Of a DNA stretch of 64,000 nt, positions 42,622 through 51,264 are shown in pieces. Location of the stretch: positions 2,382,818 to 2,446,817 of the forward strand of contig OY969915.1 of the NCBI GenBank assembly GCA_963704545.1, read 5' to 3'. Numbering within the stretch: the stretch's first letter is position 1; every line of letters begins with the position of its first letter. The notes under the pieces were generated by a model that did not search any database, was not told the DNA's origin, and saw nothing but the letters and a program-made list of their open reading frames with translations. The position numbers and the translations under genes were made by a program. The stretch comes from VRUE01 sp963704545. Lineage in GTDB: Bacteria > Actinomycetota > Thermoleophilia > Solirubrobacterales > 70-9.

Positions 42622-45252
42622 CTACCGCGGCAGCCTTTGAGTCAGCGTCACCACCTGTTGGAACGTCGGGCGGTTCTGGAAGGGGAAGGGGCCCAGTTCC
42701 ACGCCGGACGTCACCGTCGGCCGGTTTTGGTCGAAGCAGGCGGGTTGGGGGTTTGTGGCGCACTTGCCGTTCCCGCCCCCGTACATCGCCGCCGGGGTGA
42801 CCTTCAGGGCCTGGGCGAGGCTGCGCTGGAGCGCCTTGCGGCAGCGCTGCTTGGAGCCCTTGCCGCAGTAGACGCGGCTGTAGGCGCCCTTCGGCCGCGG
42901 GCCGAAGAGGGTGCGCAGGTCCTTGGAGACGTAGCCCCACCAGCCGTCGAAGAAGTCGGGGGCGTCCGGCGAGCCGCCGGTGTGGTCGCCGGTGTGGATC
43001 ATTCCGGCCAGGCGTTCGAAGGCCTCGTTGCCGAGCGATGGTCTGAACTCCGCCGCCACCAGCTTCGGCCACCACGCGTCCATCAGCTCGATCGCGGGCG
43101 TTTCCTCGTCGACTCCGTCGCGGTCGAGATCGCGACGGTGCGCGCCCGCTTTGTGCCAGGCGCGCAGAGTCGACAGCGCGCTGCGCAGCGCCGGCTGCCT
43201 CGGCTTGCCGACGGCGTCGAGGATCGTCGGCAGCAGGCGGTAGCCGCGCAGGTCCTGGGTCGCGGGCTCCTCCATCGCCTTGACCAGCTGGGAGATCGTC
43301 ATCCGGCGCTTGCCCTTCGTCGCGGCCCGTACCTTGTCGGCGATCATCTGGGAGCGGAACAGCGGGCCGTAGGCGTACTGGTCGTCGGCAGCGCCCCATC
43401 CCGGCGCCTGCTTGTTGTTCCAGGAGACGAGGAAGTCCGGATCGACCGCCTGCGGGTGCTTGGCGAAGGGCAGGTAGTCGGCGGTTCGGTTCGCGGGCTT
43501 GAAGCCCTTCCAGTCGAACTCACCGGTGCCGAGGACCGGGAAGTCGGGCGAGGTGCCCTGCCGCTGGGGCATCGCTCCCGAGAGGGCGTAGGCGATGTGC
43601 TCGGAGTCGACGTAGGCCCAGTTGAAGAGGAAGTTGATGTTGGAGACCGCCTTCTTGAAGGCGGTCGGCCCGGTGAGGAAACCGGGTTCGTTGAGCTGTC
43701 CGAATCCGATCACCGACTCCACCTCGTGGAAGTAGGTGCTGCGCTGGCGCACGAAGGCGACCGCCTGCCCGCGCACCTTGCCGCGGGCGTAGACGATCCC
43801 GTGCACGGTGCGGTAGGCCGTCAGCGTCTGCGACCCGGCTTCGGTCGAGTCGATCGCGTTCGGCGTCCAGCTCTCGGCCTTCTCGAGCTTTTCCATCGGC
43901 CTGCACTTGCCGCGGTAGCGATAGCTGAACTTGCCCTGGCAGAGCACCTCGGCGAAGGTGTCGACGTTGTCGGAGGTCGCCGTCGTCGCGCTCCAGGCGT
44001 AGTCGCGTCCGTGGCCGAGCAGGACGAAGAGGTTGAGCCCGGCGAAGGAGGCGCCGCGGGCGTCGATGCCGGGACCGTGCAGATCCTGCTCCATCAGGAT
44101 CTGCGGCACAAAGTAGCCGACCTGGGGACCCATCACGGCAAGCGGGTGCCCGCTCGCCGAGTTCTTTGCGGAGACCAGCTCCCAGTTGGAGGCGTGGCCG
44201 GCCTCGCCGATGGCGCGCTGGATCGCCTCGCCGAAGCTGCCGGCCCCCGCGGTGCCGGGGCCCGACGCGGTGGCGATCGTGGTGTCGCGCACCGAGCCCG
44301 GGTCCGGCAGCGCCAGGCCGCGCTTGGCGAAGGCGCTGCGGGTCTCGTACGGGAAGCGCTCGGAGATCGTCGTCGGGGCCTCCGGGTCGTTCTTGGAGCG
44401 GAAGCCGAGCCACGCCCTGCGACCGGCCTTGCGGCCGAAGCGGTCGACGAAGGCCTGCATCGTCAGGGCAGAACCGAGCTCGTTGCCGCCGCCGCGGCCG
44501 AAGATGCCGCCGACGAGCGAGGCGATCGCCACCACGTCCGTCGGCTTCCAGGCTTCGATCGGCTTGTTGAGGAGGGCGTACTCGCCCGGCCTCAGGGCGG
44601 AGTCGGCCACGGCAGCGGCGATGTAGGCGTTGATCCCGTCGACGTAGCTCTGCACGTCTTCGAGCGCCTGCTGCCCGGCCTGGCCGTAGAGCCTCGGTGC
44701 GAGGTCGAGCTGCTTCTGCAGGTCGGCTTCGGTGTAGGGGGCGAAGCCCCACTGGGTGGCGTCCGCTTCCGCGTTGGATCCACCGAGGAACGAGGCGAGC
44801 TCGGCGCGCCCGGTGTGGCGCAGCACATCCATCAGGAAGAGCCGGTCCGCGGCGCCGGCGTACCCGGCGCCGAACATCGTGTCGCCGCGAGTGTCGCCGT
44901 AGATGTGCGGCACCCCGTAGGCGGAGTCGCGGACGATCGTCACGCCTGGCCTCGGTTCGATCGTCGAGGCGACTTCGCCGGGCGGGACACCGAAGGTCGC
45001 GTCCTTGAAGTAGGCGGCGAGCGCCGCGTCCGTCAACTCCGGCGATCCGTAGACGAGGTCTTCGTAGAGCGGCTGCTGATCGGCGAAGTGCGGCGGAATC
45101 GCGCCGGTGCCGCGGAAGGCGAAGATCTGGGCGAGCGTGTCGAGCCCGTTCTCACCCGGCGGCAGCACGTTGCGAAAGCCACCGGCGTCGTTCGCTCCGT
45201 AGGGCTGCACCGCGGCGGGCGCAGGGGACACTCCAAGTGAGACGATCAACAA
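42622..45252 (-). CDS. Penicillin acylase family N-terminal nucleophile hydrolase
   Basis: An 876-residue amidohydrolase of the Ntn class; family members self-cleave and act on acyl-homoserine lactones, aculeacin or beta-lactam side chains. The nucleophile is S355 in GHASNWELV, where autocleavage would free the beta chain. SGHPLAVMGPQVGYFVPQ and HGRDYAWSATT follow as in the family. Only a short hydrophobic N-terminus (about 14 residues from TTG 45252) is visible, although upstream codons (RRVLTLSLL) lengthen it into a signal-like stretch without an ATG or GTG. Repeat F1 lies 43 bases upstream and may have displaced the original start. It interrupts the usual map-infA-rpmJ order. Confidence 0.85.
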   Translation of the reverse strand: MLIVSLGVSPAPAAVQPYGANDAGGFRNVLPPGENGLDTLAQIFAFRGTGAIPPHFADQQPLYEDLVYGSPELTDAALAAYFKDATFGVPPGEVASTIEPRPGVTIVRDSAYGVPHIYGDTRGDTMFGAGYAGAADRLFLMDVLRHTGRAELASFLGGSNAEADATQWGFAPYTEADLQKQLDLAPRLYGQAGQQALEDVQSYVDGINAYIAAAVADSALRPGEYALLNKPIEAWKPTDVVAIASLVGGIFGRGGGNELGSALTMQAFVDRFGRKAGRRAWLGFRSKNDPEAPTTISERFPYETRSAFAKRGLALPDPGSVRDTTIATASGPGTAGAGSFGEAIQRAIGEAGHASNWELVSAKNSASGHPLAVMGPQVGYFVPQILMEQDLHGPGIDARGASFAGLNLFVLLGHGRDYAWSATTATSDNVDTFAEVLCQGKFSYRYRGKCRPMEKLEKAESWTPNAIDSTEAGSQTLTAYRTVHGIVYARGKVRGQAVAFVRQRSTYFHEVESVIGFGQLNEPGFLTGPTAFKKAVSNINFLFNWAYVDSEHIAYALSGAMPQRQGTSPDFPVLGTGEFDWKGFKPANRTADYLPFAKHPQAVDPDFLVSWNNKQAPGWGAADDQYAYGPLFRSQMIADKVRAATKGKRRMTISQLVKAMEEPATQDLRGYRLLPTILDAVGKPRQPALRSALSTLRAWHKAGAHRRDLDRDGVDEETPAIELMDAWWPKLVAAEFRPSLGNEAFERLAGMIHTGDHTGGSPDAPDFFDGWWGYVSKDLRTLFGPRPKGAYSRVYCGKGSKQRCRKALQRSLAQALKVTPAAMYGGGNGKCATNPQPACFDQNRPTVTSGVELGPFPFQNRPTFQQVVTLTQRLPR

Positions 45253-45294
45253 CGAGAGTGTCAGTACACGACGCGTAGGAAAAGCGTAGCGCTA

Positions 45295-45461
45295 AGAGCC
45301 CGTCTCAAAACCCGCGTGTGCGGCTGGCGAGCGCCGGACCGAGCGGGGCAAGGACGCAGGGAGGCCTAATGGCAGAGCCATTTGGCCGACTGAGGACGCC
45401 GCCCCGCGAAGTGTGTCCGCCGCCGCCAAAAGGCGTGCGCGGGGGTTTTGAGACGGGCTCT
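45295..45461 (+). repeat. Hairpin repeat F1 (family F)
   Basis: Outer arms of 22-24 nt (45295-45316 and 45438-45461, differing by two extra G) around a 121-nt core containing AAGGACGCAGGG and CTGAGGACG, shared with F2. The right arm overlaps the map stop codon. It separates map from the penicillin-acylase gene. Confidence 0.85.
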
Positions 45462-46218
45462 ATGCCTCTTCGTGCCAGGGAGTGAGTATCCGAGGCCCGT
45501 CTGCCGTCACCGCAACCGTGAACTCGAAGTGGGCGGCGAGCGAGCCGTCGTCGGAGTAGACGGCCCAGCCGTCATCCCCCATCCGCACAAGCGCACCGCC
45601 GGCGTTGACCATCGGCTCGATCGCCAGCACCGTCCCCTCCTCCAGGACCGGGCCCTTGCCGGCCGTGCCGAAATTGGGCACCTGAGGCTCTTCGTGCATC
45701 TCCCTGCCGATCCCGTGGCCGACCAGGGTGCGGATGATCGAGAGGCCCTCGATCTCCACCGCTCGCTGGATCGCGGCCGAGACGTCGCCGAGCCGGTTGC
45801 CGGGCTGCATCTGCTCGACGCCGGCGAACAGAGCCCCCTTCGTGACTTCCAGCAGCTTGCGCGCCTCCTCCTCGACCGGACCGATCGGCAGGGTCATCGC
45901 CGCGTCCGCGACCCAACCGTCCTTGACCACGCCGACGTCGACCGAGAGCACGTCGCCCCGCTTCAGCTCGTAGGGCCCGGGGATCCCGTGCACGACCATC
46001 GAGTTGGGTGAGGCGCAGATCGACCCGGGGAAGCCACGGTAGCCCTTGAAGGCGGGCTCGGCACCCTGCGAGCGGATCAGCTTCTCGGCGGCGTCGTCGA
46101 GCTCTGCCGTGGTGACGCCGGGCCGGGCCTTCGTCGCGAGCATGCGCAGGCAGCGGACGAGGATCTCTCCGGCGGCCGCCATCTGGTCGACCTGCTCCGG
46201 CGTCTTGCGGATGATCAT
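45460..46218 (-). CDS. map: Methionine aminopeptidase, type I
   Basis: Removes the initiator methionine from nascent proteins. 252 residues from ATG 46218 (an in-frame GTG lies at 46227). The five metal ligands are all present: D in SVDVGV, D in VADAAMT, H in GHGIGREMHEEP, E in AIEPMV and E in HFEFTVAV. It follows adk by 10 bases. Repeat F1 starts at its stop codon. Confidence 0.95.
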   Translation of the reverse strand: MIIRKTPEQVDQMAAAGEILVRCLRMLATKARPGVTTAELDDAAEKLIRSQGAEPAFKGYRGFPGSICASPNSMVVHGIPGPYELKRGDVLSVDVGVVKDGWVADAAMTLPIGPVEEEARKLLEVTKGALFAGVEQMQPGNRLGDVSAAIQRAVEIEGLSIIRTLVGHGIGREMHEEPQVPNFGTAGKGPVLEEGTVLAIEPMVNAGGALVRMGDDGWAVYSDDGSLAAHFEFTVAVTADGPRILTPWHEEA

Positions 46219-46228
46219 CCGGTACACG

Positions 46229-46909
46229 CTAGATGGCCTCGTCGGCCTCGAGACGCAGCGTCGCCAGGGTCCGGCGGATCTCGTCGGCGACGGTATCGGG
46301 AGACTCGGCGCCGTCGATCCGCCGCAGCAGGCTGCGGGTGTCGTAGTGCTCGATCAGCGGTGCCGTCTTGGCGTGGTACTGCTCGAGCCGGTGGCGAATC
46401 ACCTCGGGCTTGTCGTCGTCGCGGATGACGAGCTCCGAGCCGTCGATGTCGCAGACGCCGTCCTGCCCCGGCGGGTTGAAGTCGACGTGGAAGACGTGGC
46501 CGCCCTCGACGCAGGTTCGGCGCCCGCCCAGCCTGCGCACCACCTCGTCGTCGGCCACGTCGATCAGCAGCACCGCGGTCAGCTCCCGGCCAAGTTCGGT
46601 CAGCTTCGCGGCAAGCGCCTCGGCCTGCGGGGCGGTGCGCGGAAAGCCGTCGAGGATGAAGCCGTCGGCCGCCTCGTCGGAGTCGATCCGCTGGCCGATC
46701 ATGCCGACGATCACCTCGTCGGGCACCAGGTCGCCGCGGTCCATGTACTCCTTCGCGGCCCGGCCGAGCTCCGTCCCCTCGCGGACCGCCGCCCGCAGGA
46801 TGTCGCCGGTGGCCCAGTAGGGCAGCTCCAGATCTGCCTGCAGCCGCTCCCCCTGCGTTCCCTTCCCGGACCCGGGCGGGCCGAGGAGGACTAGGTTCAG
46901 CTCGGACAT
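46229..46909 (-). CDS. adk: Adenylate kinase
   Basis: Interconverts AMP, ADP and ATP. 226 residues. P-loop LLGPPGSGKGTQ (about 8-19), AMP-binding ATGDILRAAVREGTELG and GFPRT (about 89-93). It lacks the four-cysteine zinc LID; the LID segment (RRTCVEGGHVFHVDFNPPG) has one cysteine. It is about 10 bases after secY in transcription order. Confidence 0.96.
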   Translation of the reverse strand: MSELNLVLLGPPGSGKGTQGERLQADLELPYWATGDILRAAVREGTELGRAAKEYMDRGDLVPDEVIVGMIGQRIDSDEAADGFILDGFPRTAPQAEALAAKLTELGRELTAVLLIDVADDEVVRRLGGRRTCVEGGHVFHVDFNPPGQDGVCDIDGSELVIRDDDKPEVIRHRLEQYHAKTAPLIEHYDTRSLLRRIDGAESPDTVADEIRRTLATLRLEADEAI

Positions 46910-46919
46910 TGTCCGGAGC

Positions 46920-48194
46920 CTATTTGAGGAAGCCCTCGTAGTTGCGCATCATCAGCTGCGCCTCGAGCTGCTTCACGGTTTCCAGCGCGACGCCGATCAC
47001 GATCAGGATCGAGGTGCCGCCGAAGGCGAAGTTGGCTGCTGTCTGGCTGAGCAGGATCGTCGGCAGCGCCGCCACCGCGCCCAGGTAGAGCGCGCCGGGG
47101 AAGGTCAGCCGGGAGAGGATGCGATCGAGGTACTCGGCGGTCGGCCTCCCGGGTCGCACGCCGGGGATGAAGCCACCGTATTTCTTCAGGTTGTCGGCCT
47201 GGTCGACCGGGTTGAACGTGACCGCTGTGTAGAAGTAGGTGAAGATGACGATGAAGAAGACCTCGCCGACGACGTAGGCCCAGCTTTCCGGACTGAAGAA
47301 GGCGGCGAAGTCGAGTGCCGCGGGCGTGTTCAGCATCTGGCCGATCGTCGGCGGGAAGGCCATGATCGAGGCCGCGAAGATCACCGGGATGACGCCGGCC
47401 ATGTTGACCCGCAGCGGCAGGTAGGTGGAGCCGCCCGAGGTCATTTTGCGCCCGACGACGCGTTTCGCGTACTGGACCGGGATGCGGCGCTGGCCCTCCT
47501 GGACGAAGACGATCGCGACGATCACCGCAAGCGCGAGGAAGGGCATCATCACGACGAAGACCTGGTCGGGGTTGTTCCACCAGGCGCTCAGGCCCTGCGG
47601 CAGCCCGGACACGATCGAGGCGAAGATCATCAGCGAGATGCCGTTGCCGATGCCGCGCTGGGTGATCAGCTCGCCGAACCACATCAGCAGCGTGCAGCCG
47701 GCCGTGAGCGCGATCACGATCAGCAGAATTTTGGGGCCGGCGAGGCTGGCGATCGCGTTGTTGCCGCTCGCCTGTTCGCCGAAGGAGCGGAAGAGGAAGA
47801 CGTAGCCGAAGGACTGGCCGAAGGCCAGGCCGACGGTGAGGTAGCGCGTGTACTGGGTGATCTTCTGCTGGCCGACCTCGCCTTCTTTCTGCAGCTTCTC
47901 CAGCGACGGCACGACGACGGTGAGCAGCTGCAGGATGATCGACGCGGTGATGTAGGGCATGATCCCCAGCGCGAAGAGCGAGAGCCGCGAGAGGCTTCCA
48001 CCCGAGAAGGTGTCCAGGAAGCCGAGGATGCCGCCGCCCGCGAAATTGCTCTCCAGTTCCTTCACGGCTTCGAGGTCGACGCCCGGAGCGGGAATGTAGG
48101 CGCCGAGCCGGTAGAGCAGCAGCATCGCCGCGGTGAAGGCGAGCTTCTTGCGAATCTCGGCGACGCTGAATGCGTTCGCAATAGTTTGGAGCAT
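46920..48194 (-). CDS. secY: Protein translocase subunit SecY
   Basis: Central channel of the Sec translocon, ten transmembrane helices over 424 residues. PGVDLEAVKELESNFAGGGILGFLDTFSGGSL covers the plug region, and GIMPYITASIILQLL and GGFIPGVRPGRPTAEYLDRIL are the SecY signatures. The start overlaps the rplO stop by one base, so secY is translated together with L15. Confidence 0.97.
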   Translation of the reverse strand: MLQTIANAFSVAEIRKKLAFTAAMLLLYRLGAYIPAPGVDLEAVKELESNFAGGGILGFLDTFSGGSLSRLSLFALGIMPYITASIILQLLTVVVPSLEKLQKEGEVGQQKITQYTRYLTVGLAFGQSFGYVFLFRSFGEQASGNNAIASLAGPKILLIVIALTAGCTLLMWFGELITQRGIGNGISLMIFASIVSGLPQGLSAWWNNPDQVFVVMMPFLALAVIVAIVFVQEGQRRIPVQYAKRVVGRKMTSGGSTYLPLRVNMAGVIPVIFAASIMAFPPTIGQMLNTPAALDFAAFFSPESWAYVVGEVFFIVIFTYFYTAVTFNPVDQADNLKKYGGFIPGVRPGRPTAEYLDRILSRLTFPGALYLGAVAALPTILLSQTAANFAFGGTSILIVIGVALETVKQLEAQLMMRNYEGFLK

Positions 48195-48691
48195 TACGGC
48201 TCCAGAGTGTGGCAGGAACCGCCTGCCGCTTCTATCTTCTCCTTCGCCGCAGCGCTGAAGCCGTGCGCTCGAACCGTCAGCTTCTTCGAGATCTCGCCGC
48301 GAGCGAGGATCTTCACCGGATCGGAGCGCTTGGCGAGCCCCTTCTCCTTGAGGGTCTCGGGAGTCACCTCGGCGTCGGCCTCGAAGCGCTCCTCGAGGTC
48401 GGCGAGGTTGATCGGCTGCGACTTCGTGCGGAAGTTCTCGAAGGGCATCGACTTCTTCATGTGCGGCCCGCGAAGCTTTCGCATCCGCATGTGGATCGGG
48501 TTCTGCCCGCCCTCGTAGCCGGCCTTCCGCTTGGACCCCGAACGCGACCCCGCGCCCTTGTGCCCCCTACCGGAAGTCTTGCCCAACCCCGAGCCCTCAC
48601 CGCGCCCCAACCGCTTCCGCGGCCGCCGCGACCCGGGCTTCGGCTTCAAGTTATGCAGCCCGATCTCCTCCGAGCGAGTTTTCTCAGCCAT
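48194..48691 (-). CDS. rplO: 50S ribosomal protein L15
   Basis: 165 residues, with LHNLKPKPGSRRPRKRLGRGEGSGLGKTSGRGHKGAGSRSG near the start and GFSAAAKEKIEAAGG at the end. Slightly longer than usual because of an N-terminal stretch. It overlaps the rpmD stop by eight bases (ATGGCTGA). Confidence 0.96.
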   Translation of the reverse strand: MAEKTRSEEIGLHNLKPKPGSRRPRKRLGRGEGSGLGKTSGRGHKGAGSRSGSKRKAGYEGGQNPIHMRMRKLRGPHMKKSMPFENFRTKSQPINLADLEERFEADAEVTPETLKEKGLAKRSDPVKILARGEISKKLTVRAHGFSAAAKEKIEAAGGSCHTLEP

Positions 48692-48854
48692 CGTTCACCT
48701 CAACCAAGTGAGAGACAACCGCAAGCTGCCCCTCCAACTGAGGACTTGCTTTCCGCTCCACAGCCTTCCCGATCCGCCCCAGCCCAAGCGCCTTAAGCGT
48801 CGCTTTCTGGCTGGGATTAGACCCGTTAGTCGACCGAACCTGCTTGATCTTCAC
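48684..48854 (-). CDS. rpmD: 50S ribosomal protein L30
   Basis: 56 residues from GTG 48854: KIKQVRSTNGSNPSQKATL then ALGLGRIGKAVERKAS and a short acidic end. The pattern KxxLxxLGLxRI identifies L30. Codons are less G/C-biased than in the neighbours (14 of the first 20 third positions). The stop lies inside the rplO start region, and the start overlaps the rpsE end by four bases. Confidence 0.93.
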   Translation of the reverse strand: MKIKQVRSTNGSNPSQKATLKALGLGRIGKAVERKASPQLEGQLAVVSHLVEVNDG

Positions 48855-49585
48855 GAGGACTCACCCTCAGCTTTGGGCTCCTCGGCAGGTGCGGGCTCTG
48901 CAGGTTTGGCAGCCTCAGCCGCCTCTGCCGCGGGTGGCGCTGTAGGGGGAACCGCCCCCGAGGAAGCTTTAGCTACCGCAGGGGGCGGTGGGTCCCCTGC
49001 AGCGACAGGACCCGCGGACGACGCGTCCGAAATCTCGGCCGAAGCACCATTGCTCTTCTGCACACCCAAAACCTGAGCGACGGTCAACCCACGAAGCTCA
49101 GCAACCTCCTCAGGCCGACGCAGACGAATCAACCCGTCCATCGTCGCCTTCACCAAGTTGATCGGGTTCTGCGTCCCAATGCTCTTGGTCAGCACGTCCT
49201 TCACCCCGCCCAGCTCGAGCACCGCGCGAACGCCGCCGCCCGCGATCACGCCGGTACCGGGACTGGCCGGCCGCAGGACGACGTGGCCCGCACCGAAGCG
49301 GCCGATGATCTTGTGGGTGATGGTCTGCCCGTATTTGGGAATGCGAATCAGGTCCTTGCGGGCGTTCTCGACGCCCTTCTGGATCGCCAGCGGCACCTCG
49401 CGAGCCTTGCCGTAGCCGATCCCGACCACGCCCTCTTCGTCGCCGACGGCGACGAGCGCGGTGAAGGAGAAGCGACGGCCGCCCTTGACCACCTTGGCGA
49501 CGCGGTTGATCTCGATCACGCGCTCCTGCAGGTCGAGCCCGCGCGGGCTCACCGTCTCGACGTTGGTTGTGTCCATTCCCTTCAT
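48851..49585 (-). CDS. rpsE: 30S ribosomal protein S5 with repeat-derived C-terminal tail
   Basis: 244 residues. The S5 core (LQERVIEINRVAKVVKGGRRFSFTALVAVGD... ASPGTGVIAGGGVRAVLELGGVKDVLTKSIGTQNPINLVKAT) ends near residue 177, the usual length. The following 67 residues are Ala/Pro/Glu-rich and absent from ordinary S5. Residues 190-219 are the in-frame translation of repeat B3. S5 contributes to decoding accuracy and mRNA unwinding; the tail would project from the ribosome surface or interact with membranes or factors. It follows rplR by 18 bases. Confidence 0.96.
   Translation of the reverse strand: MKGMDTTNVETVSPRGLDLQERVIEINRVAKVVKGGRRFSFTALVAVGDEEGVVGIGYGKAREVPLAIQKGVENARKDLIRIPKYGQTITHKIIGRFGAGHVVLRPASPGTGVIAGGGVRAVLELGGVKDVLTKSIGTQNPINLVKATMDGLIRLRRPEEVAELRGLTVAQVLGVQKSNGASAEISDASSAGPVAAGDPPPPAVAKASSGAVPPTAPPAAEAAEAAKPAEPAPAEEPKAEGESS
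48928..49017 (-). repeat. Hairpin repeat B3 (family B) inside rpsE
   Basis: A 90-bp copy (CCGCGGGT to ACCCGCGG on the minus strand) fully inside the S5 gene tail and in frame, matching B1 in orientation on the coding strand. Length divisible by three and absence of stop codons allow translation. Confidence 0.9.
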
Positions 49586-49603
49586 AGCGAGCGGTCCAAG
49601 GTA

Positions 49604-49957
49604 CTAGAAGACCAGTCCTCCCTCTCGTGCTCCCTCGGCGAGTGCCTTGACCCGCCCGTGGTACTGGTAGCCACCGCGATCGAAGACGCAGGACTCGACG
49701 CCGGCCGCCTTTGCGCGCTCGGCCAGCAACTCGCCGGCCCGCTTGGCCTGGTCTGAGGCGGTGAGCTTGCGCAGCTCGGGCTCGATCCAGTTGACCGCCG
49801 CCACGGTCTGGCCCTTGCCGTCGTCGATCAGCTGGGCGAAGACGCCCCGATTCGACCGGTATACGGACAGGCGCGGCCGCTCGGCGGTACCCGTCACCCG
49901 CGCGCGCACGCGGTGGCGACGGCGCAGTCGGCGTTGTCTGGTGGTGAGGACCGTCAT
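49604..49957 (-). CDS. rplR: 50S ribosomal protein L18
   Basis: 117 residues: RLRRRHRVRARVTGTAERPRLSVYRSNRGVFAQLIDDGKGQTVAAVNW, and ERAKAAGVESCVFDRGGYQYHGRVKALAEGAREGGLVF at the end. It binds 5S rRNA. Its Shine-Dalgarno GGAAAGGAG lies in the 3' arm of repeat F2, upstream on the minus strand, so its translation may depend on opening that hairpin. Confidence 0.96.
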   Translation of the reverse strand: MTVLTTRQRRLRRRHRVRARVTGTAERPRLSVYRSNRGVFAQLIDDGKGQTVAAVNWIEPELRKLTASDQAKRAGELLAERAKAAGVESCVFDRGGYQYHGRVKALAEGAREGGLVF

Positions 49958-49959
49958 CT

Positions 49960-50123
49960 AATGTCCGCTCCTTTCCACGCAGTGCGACTCAGCCGAGCGA
50001 AAACCAAGCTGGGCGAGGACGCAGGGTGCAGCCTTTGGTGGTGCCAAAGGCAAACCCGAGGACGAAGCTCCAGCGCCGGTTTGCAGCCGGCGGAGGCGTG
50101 CTGGGTGGGAAGGAGCGGACATT
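49960..50123 (+). repeat. Hairpin repeat F2 (family F) between rplF and rplR
   Basis: 23-nt outer arms (49960-49982 and 50101-50123, two mismatches) around a 118-nt core with GAGGACGCAGGG, an inner CCTTTGG/CCAAAGG stem and GAGGACGAAG, as in F1. On the minus-strand mRNA the 5' arm begins at the rplF stop and the 3' arm carries the rplR Shine-Dalgarno. Confidence 0.85.
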
Positions 50124-50655
50124 AAGCCCTCTTCCCGACCTTGCGGGCGACGTGCTCGCCGCGGTAGCGAATTCCCTTGCCCTTGTAGGGCTCCGGCGGG
50201 CGGCGCTTGCGGATGTCCGCGGCGGTCTGCCCGACGAGCTGCTTGTCGATCCCGCGCACTATGACCTCGGTCGGCTGGGGCACCTCGAACTCGATCCCCT
50301 CCGGCGCCTCGATCGAGACCGGGTGGGAGTAGCCGAGCGCCAGCTCGAGGTTCCTGCCCTTGAGCTGGGCGCGGTAGCCGACGCCCTGGATCTCGAGCCG
50401 TTTCTCGAATCCCTCGGTGACGCCCTCGACCATGTTGGCGATCAGGCTGCGCGTGAGGCCGTGCAGGGCACGGTGCTCGCCGCGGTTGGTCGGGCGCTCG
50501 ACGGTGAGAAGGCCGTCGGCCTGCTCGACCTTCATGTCCGCCGAGAGGACCTGGGCCAGCTCGCCCTTCGGGCCCTTGACCGCGACGCGGCCAGGGGCGA
50601 CCTCGACCGTAACGGCGTCGGGCACGGCGATTGGCTTTCTTCCGATCCGGCTCAT
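50122..50655 (-). CDS. rplF: 50S ribosomal protein L6
   Basis: 177 residues: SRIGRKPIAVPDAVTVEVAPGRVAVKGPKGEL at the start and PEPYKGKGIRYRGEHVARKVGKRA at the end are the two L6 signatures. Stop codon TAA at 50122-50124 overlaps the arm of repeat F2. Confidence 0.97.
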   Translation of the reverse strand: MSRIGRKPIAVPDAVTVEVAPGRVAVKGPKGELAQVLSADMKVEQADGLLTVERPTNRGEHRALHGLTRSLIANMVEGVTEGFEKRLEIQGVGYRAQLKGRNLELALGYSHPVSIEAPEGIEFEVPQPTEVIVRGIDKQLVGQTAADIRKRRPPEPYKGKGIRYRGEHVARKVGKRA

Positions 50656-50662
50656 CGGCTGT

Positions 50663-51058
50663 TCACCAGACGTAGGCGACGACCTCGCCGCCGACGCCCT
50701 TTGCCTTTGCTTCGTGTCCGGTCATCACGCCGACCGAGGTGCTGACGATCGCGGTGCCGGTGCCGCCGTGCACGCGGGGAACCTGCGTGTGGTCGACGTA
50801 GCGACGCCGCCCCGGGCGCGAGACGCGCTCCAGGCCCATGATCACGGGACGGCGGTCCTCGGTGTACTTGAGGCGGATCTTGATCTCCTCGCCGACCGTA
50901 GCCGGCTGTTTGGCGAAGTCGAGTATGTAGCCCTGCTCCTTGAGGATCCGCGACATCTCCACCTTCAGGCGCGAGGCGGGAATCTCCACCTCGTCGTGGC
51001 CGGAGCCAAGGGCGTTCCGGATTCGGGTCAGGTAATCGGCTATCGGGTCGGTCAGCAT
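50663..51058 (-). CDS. rpsH: 30S ribosomal protein S8
   Basis: 131 residues: LTDPIADYLTRIRNALGSGHDEVEIPASRLKVEMSRIL and the C-terminal HGGTGTAIVSTSVGVMTGHEAKAKGVGGEVVAYVW. An RNA-binding assembly protein, and in E. coli the spc operon repressor. It lies 7 bases before rplF. Confidence 0.97.
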   Translation of the reverse strand: MLTDPIADYLTRIRNALGSGHDEVEIPASRLKVEMSRILKEQGYILDFAKQPATVGEEIKIRLKYTEDRRPVIMGLERVSRPGRRRYVDHTQVPRVHGGTGTAIVSTSVGVMTGHEAKAKGVGGEVVAYVW

Positions 51059-51077
51059 GATTCTGTTGCTCGTTGCT

Positions 51078-51263
51078 CTACCAGCTGGACTTGGTCATGC
51101 CGGGGATGTGGCCCTCGTGCGCCGCCTCACGCAGGCAGATCCGGCAGAGGCCGAACTTGCGGTAGTAGGCGCGCGGCCGGCCACAGCGGCGACAACGGTT
51201 GTACGCCCTGCTCTTGAACTTGGGCTTACGGCCCTGCTTCACCTTAAGCGAAGTCTTAGCCAT
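51078..51263 (-). CDS. rpsN: 30S ribosomal protein S14, zinc-binding (type Z)
   Basis: 61 residues from ATG 51263: MAKTSLKVKQGRKPKFKSRAYNRCRRCGRPRAYY then CRICLREAAHEGHIPGMTKSSW. The two C-x2-C pairs (24/27 and 40/43) bind zinc, the form usual in Gram-positive bacteria. It follows rplE after a single base. Confidence 0.96.
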   Translation of the reverse strand: MAKTSLKVKQGRKPKFKSRAYNRCRRCGRPRAYYRKFGLCRICLREAAHEGHIPGMTKSSW

Positions 51264-51264
51264 C

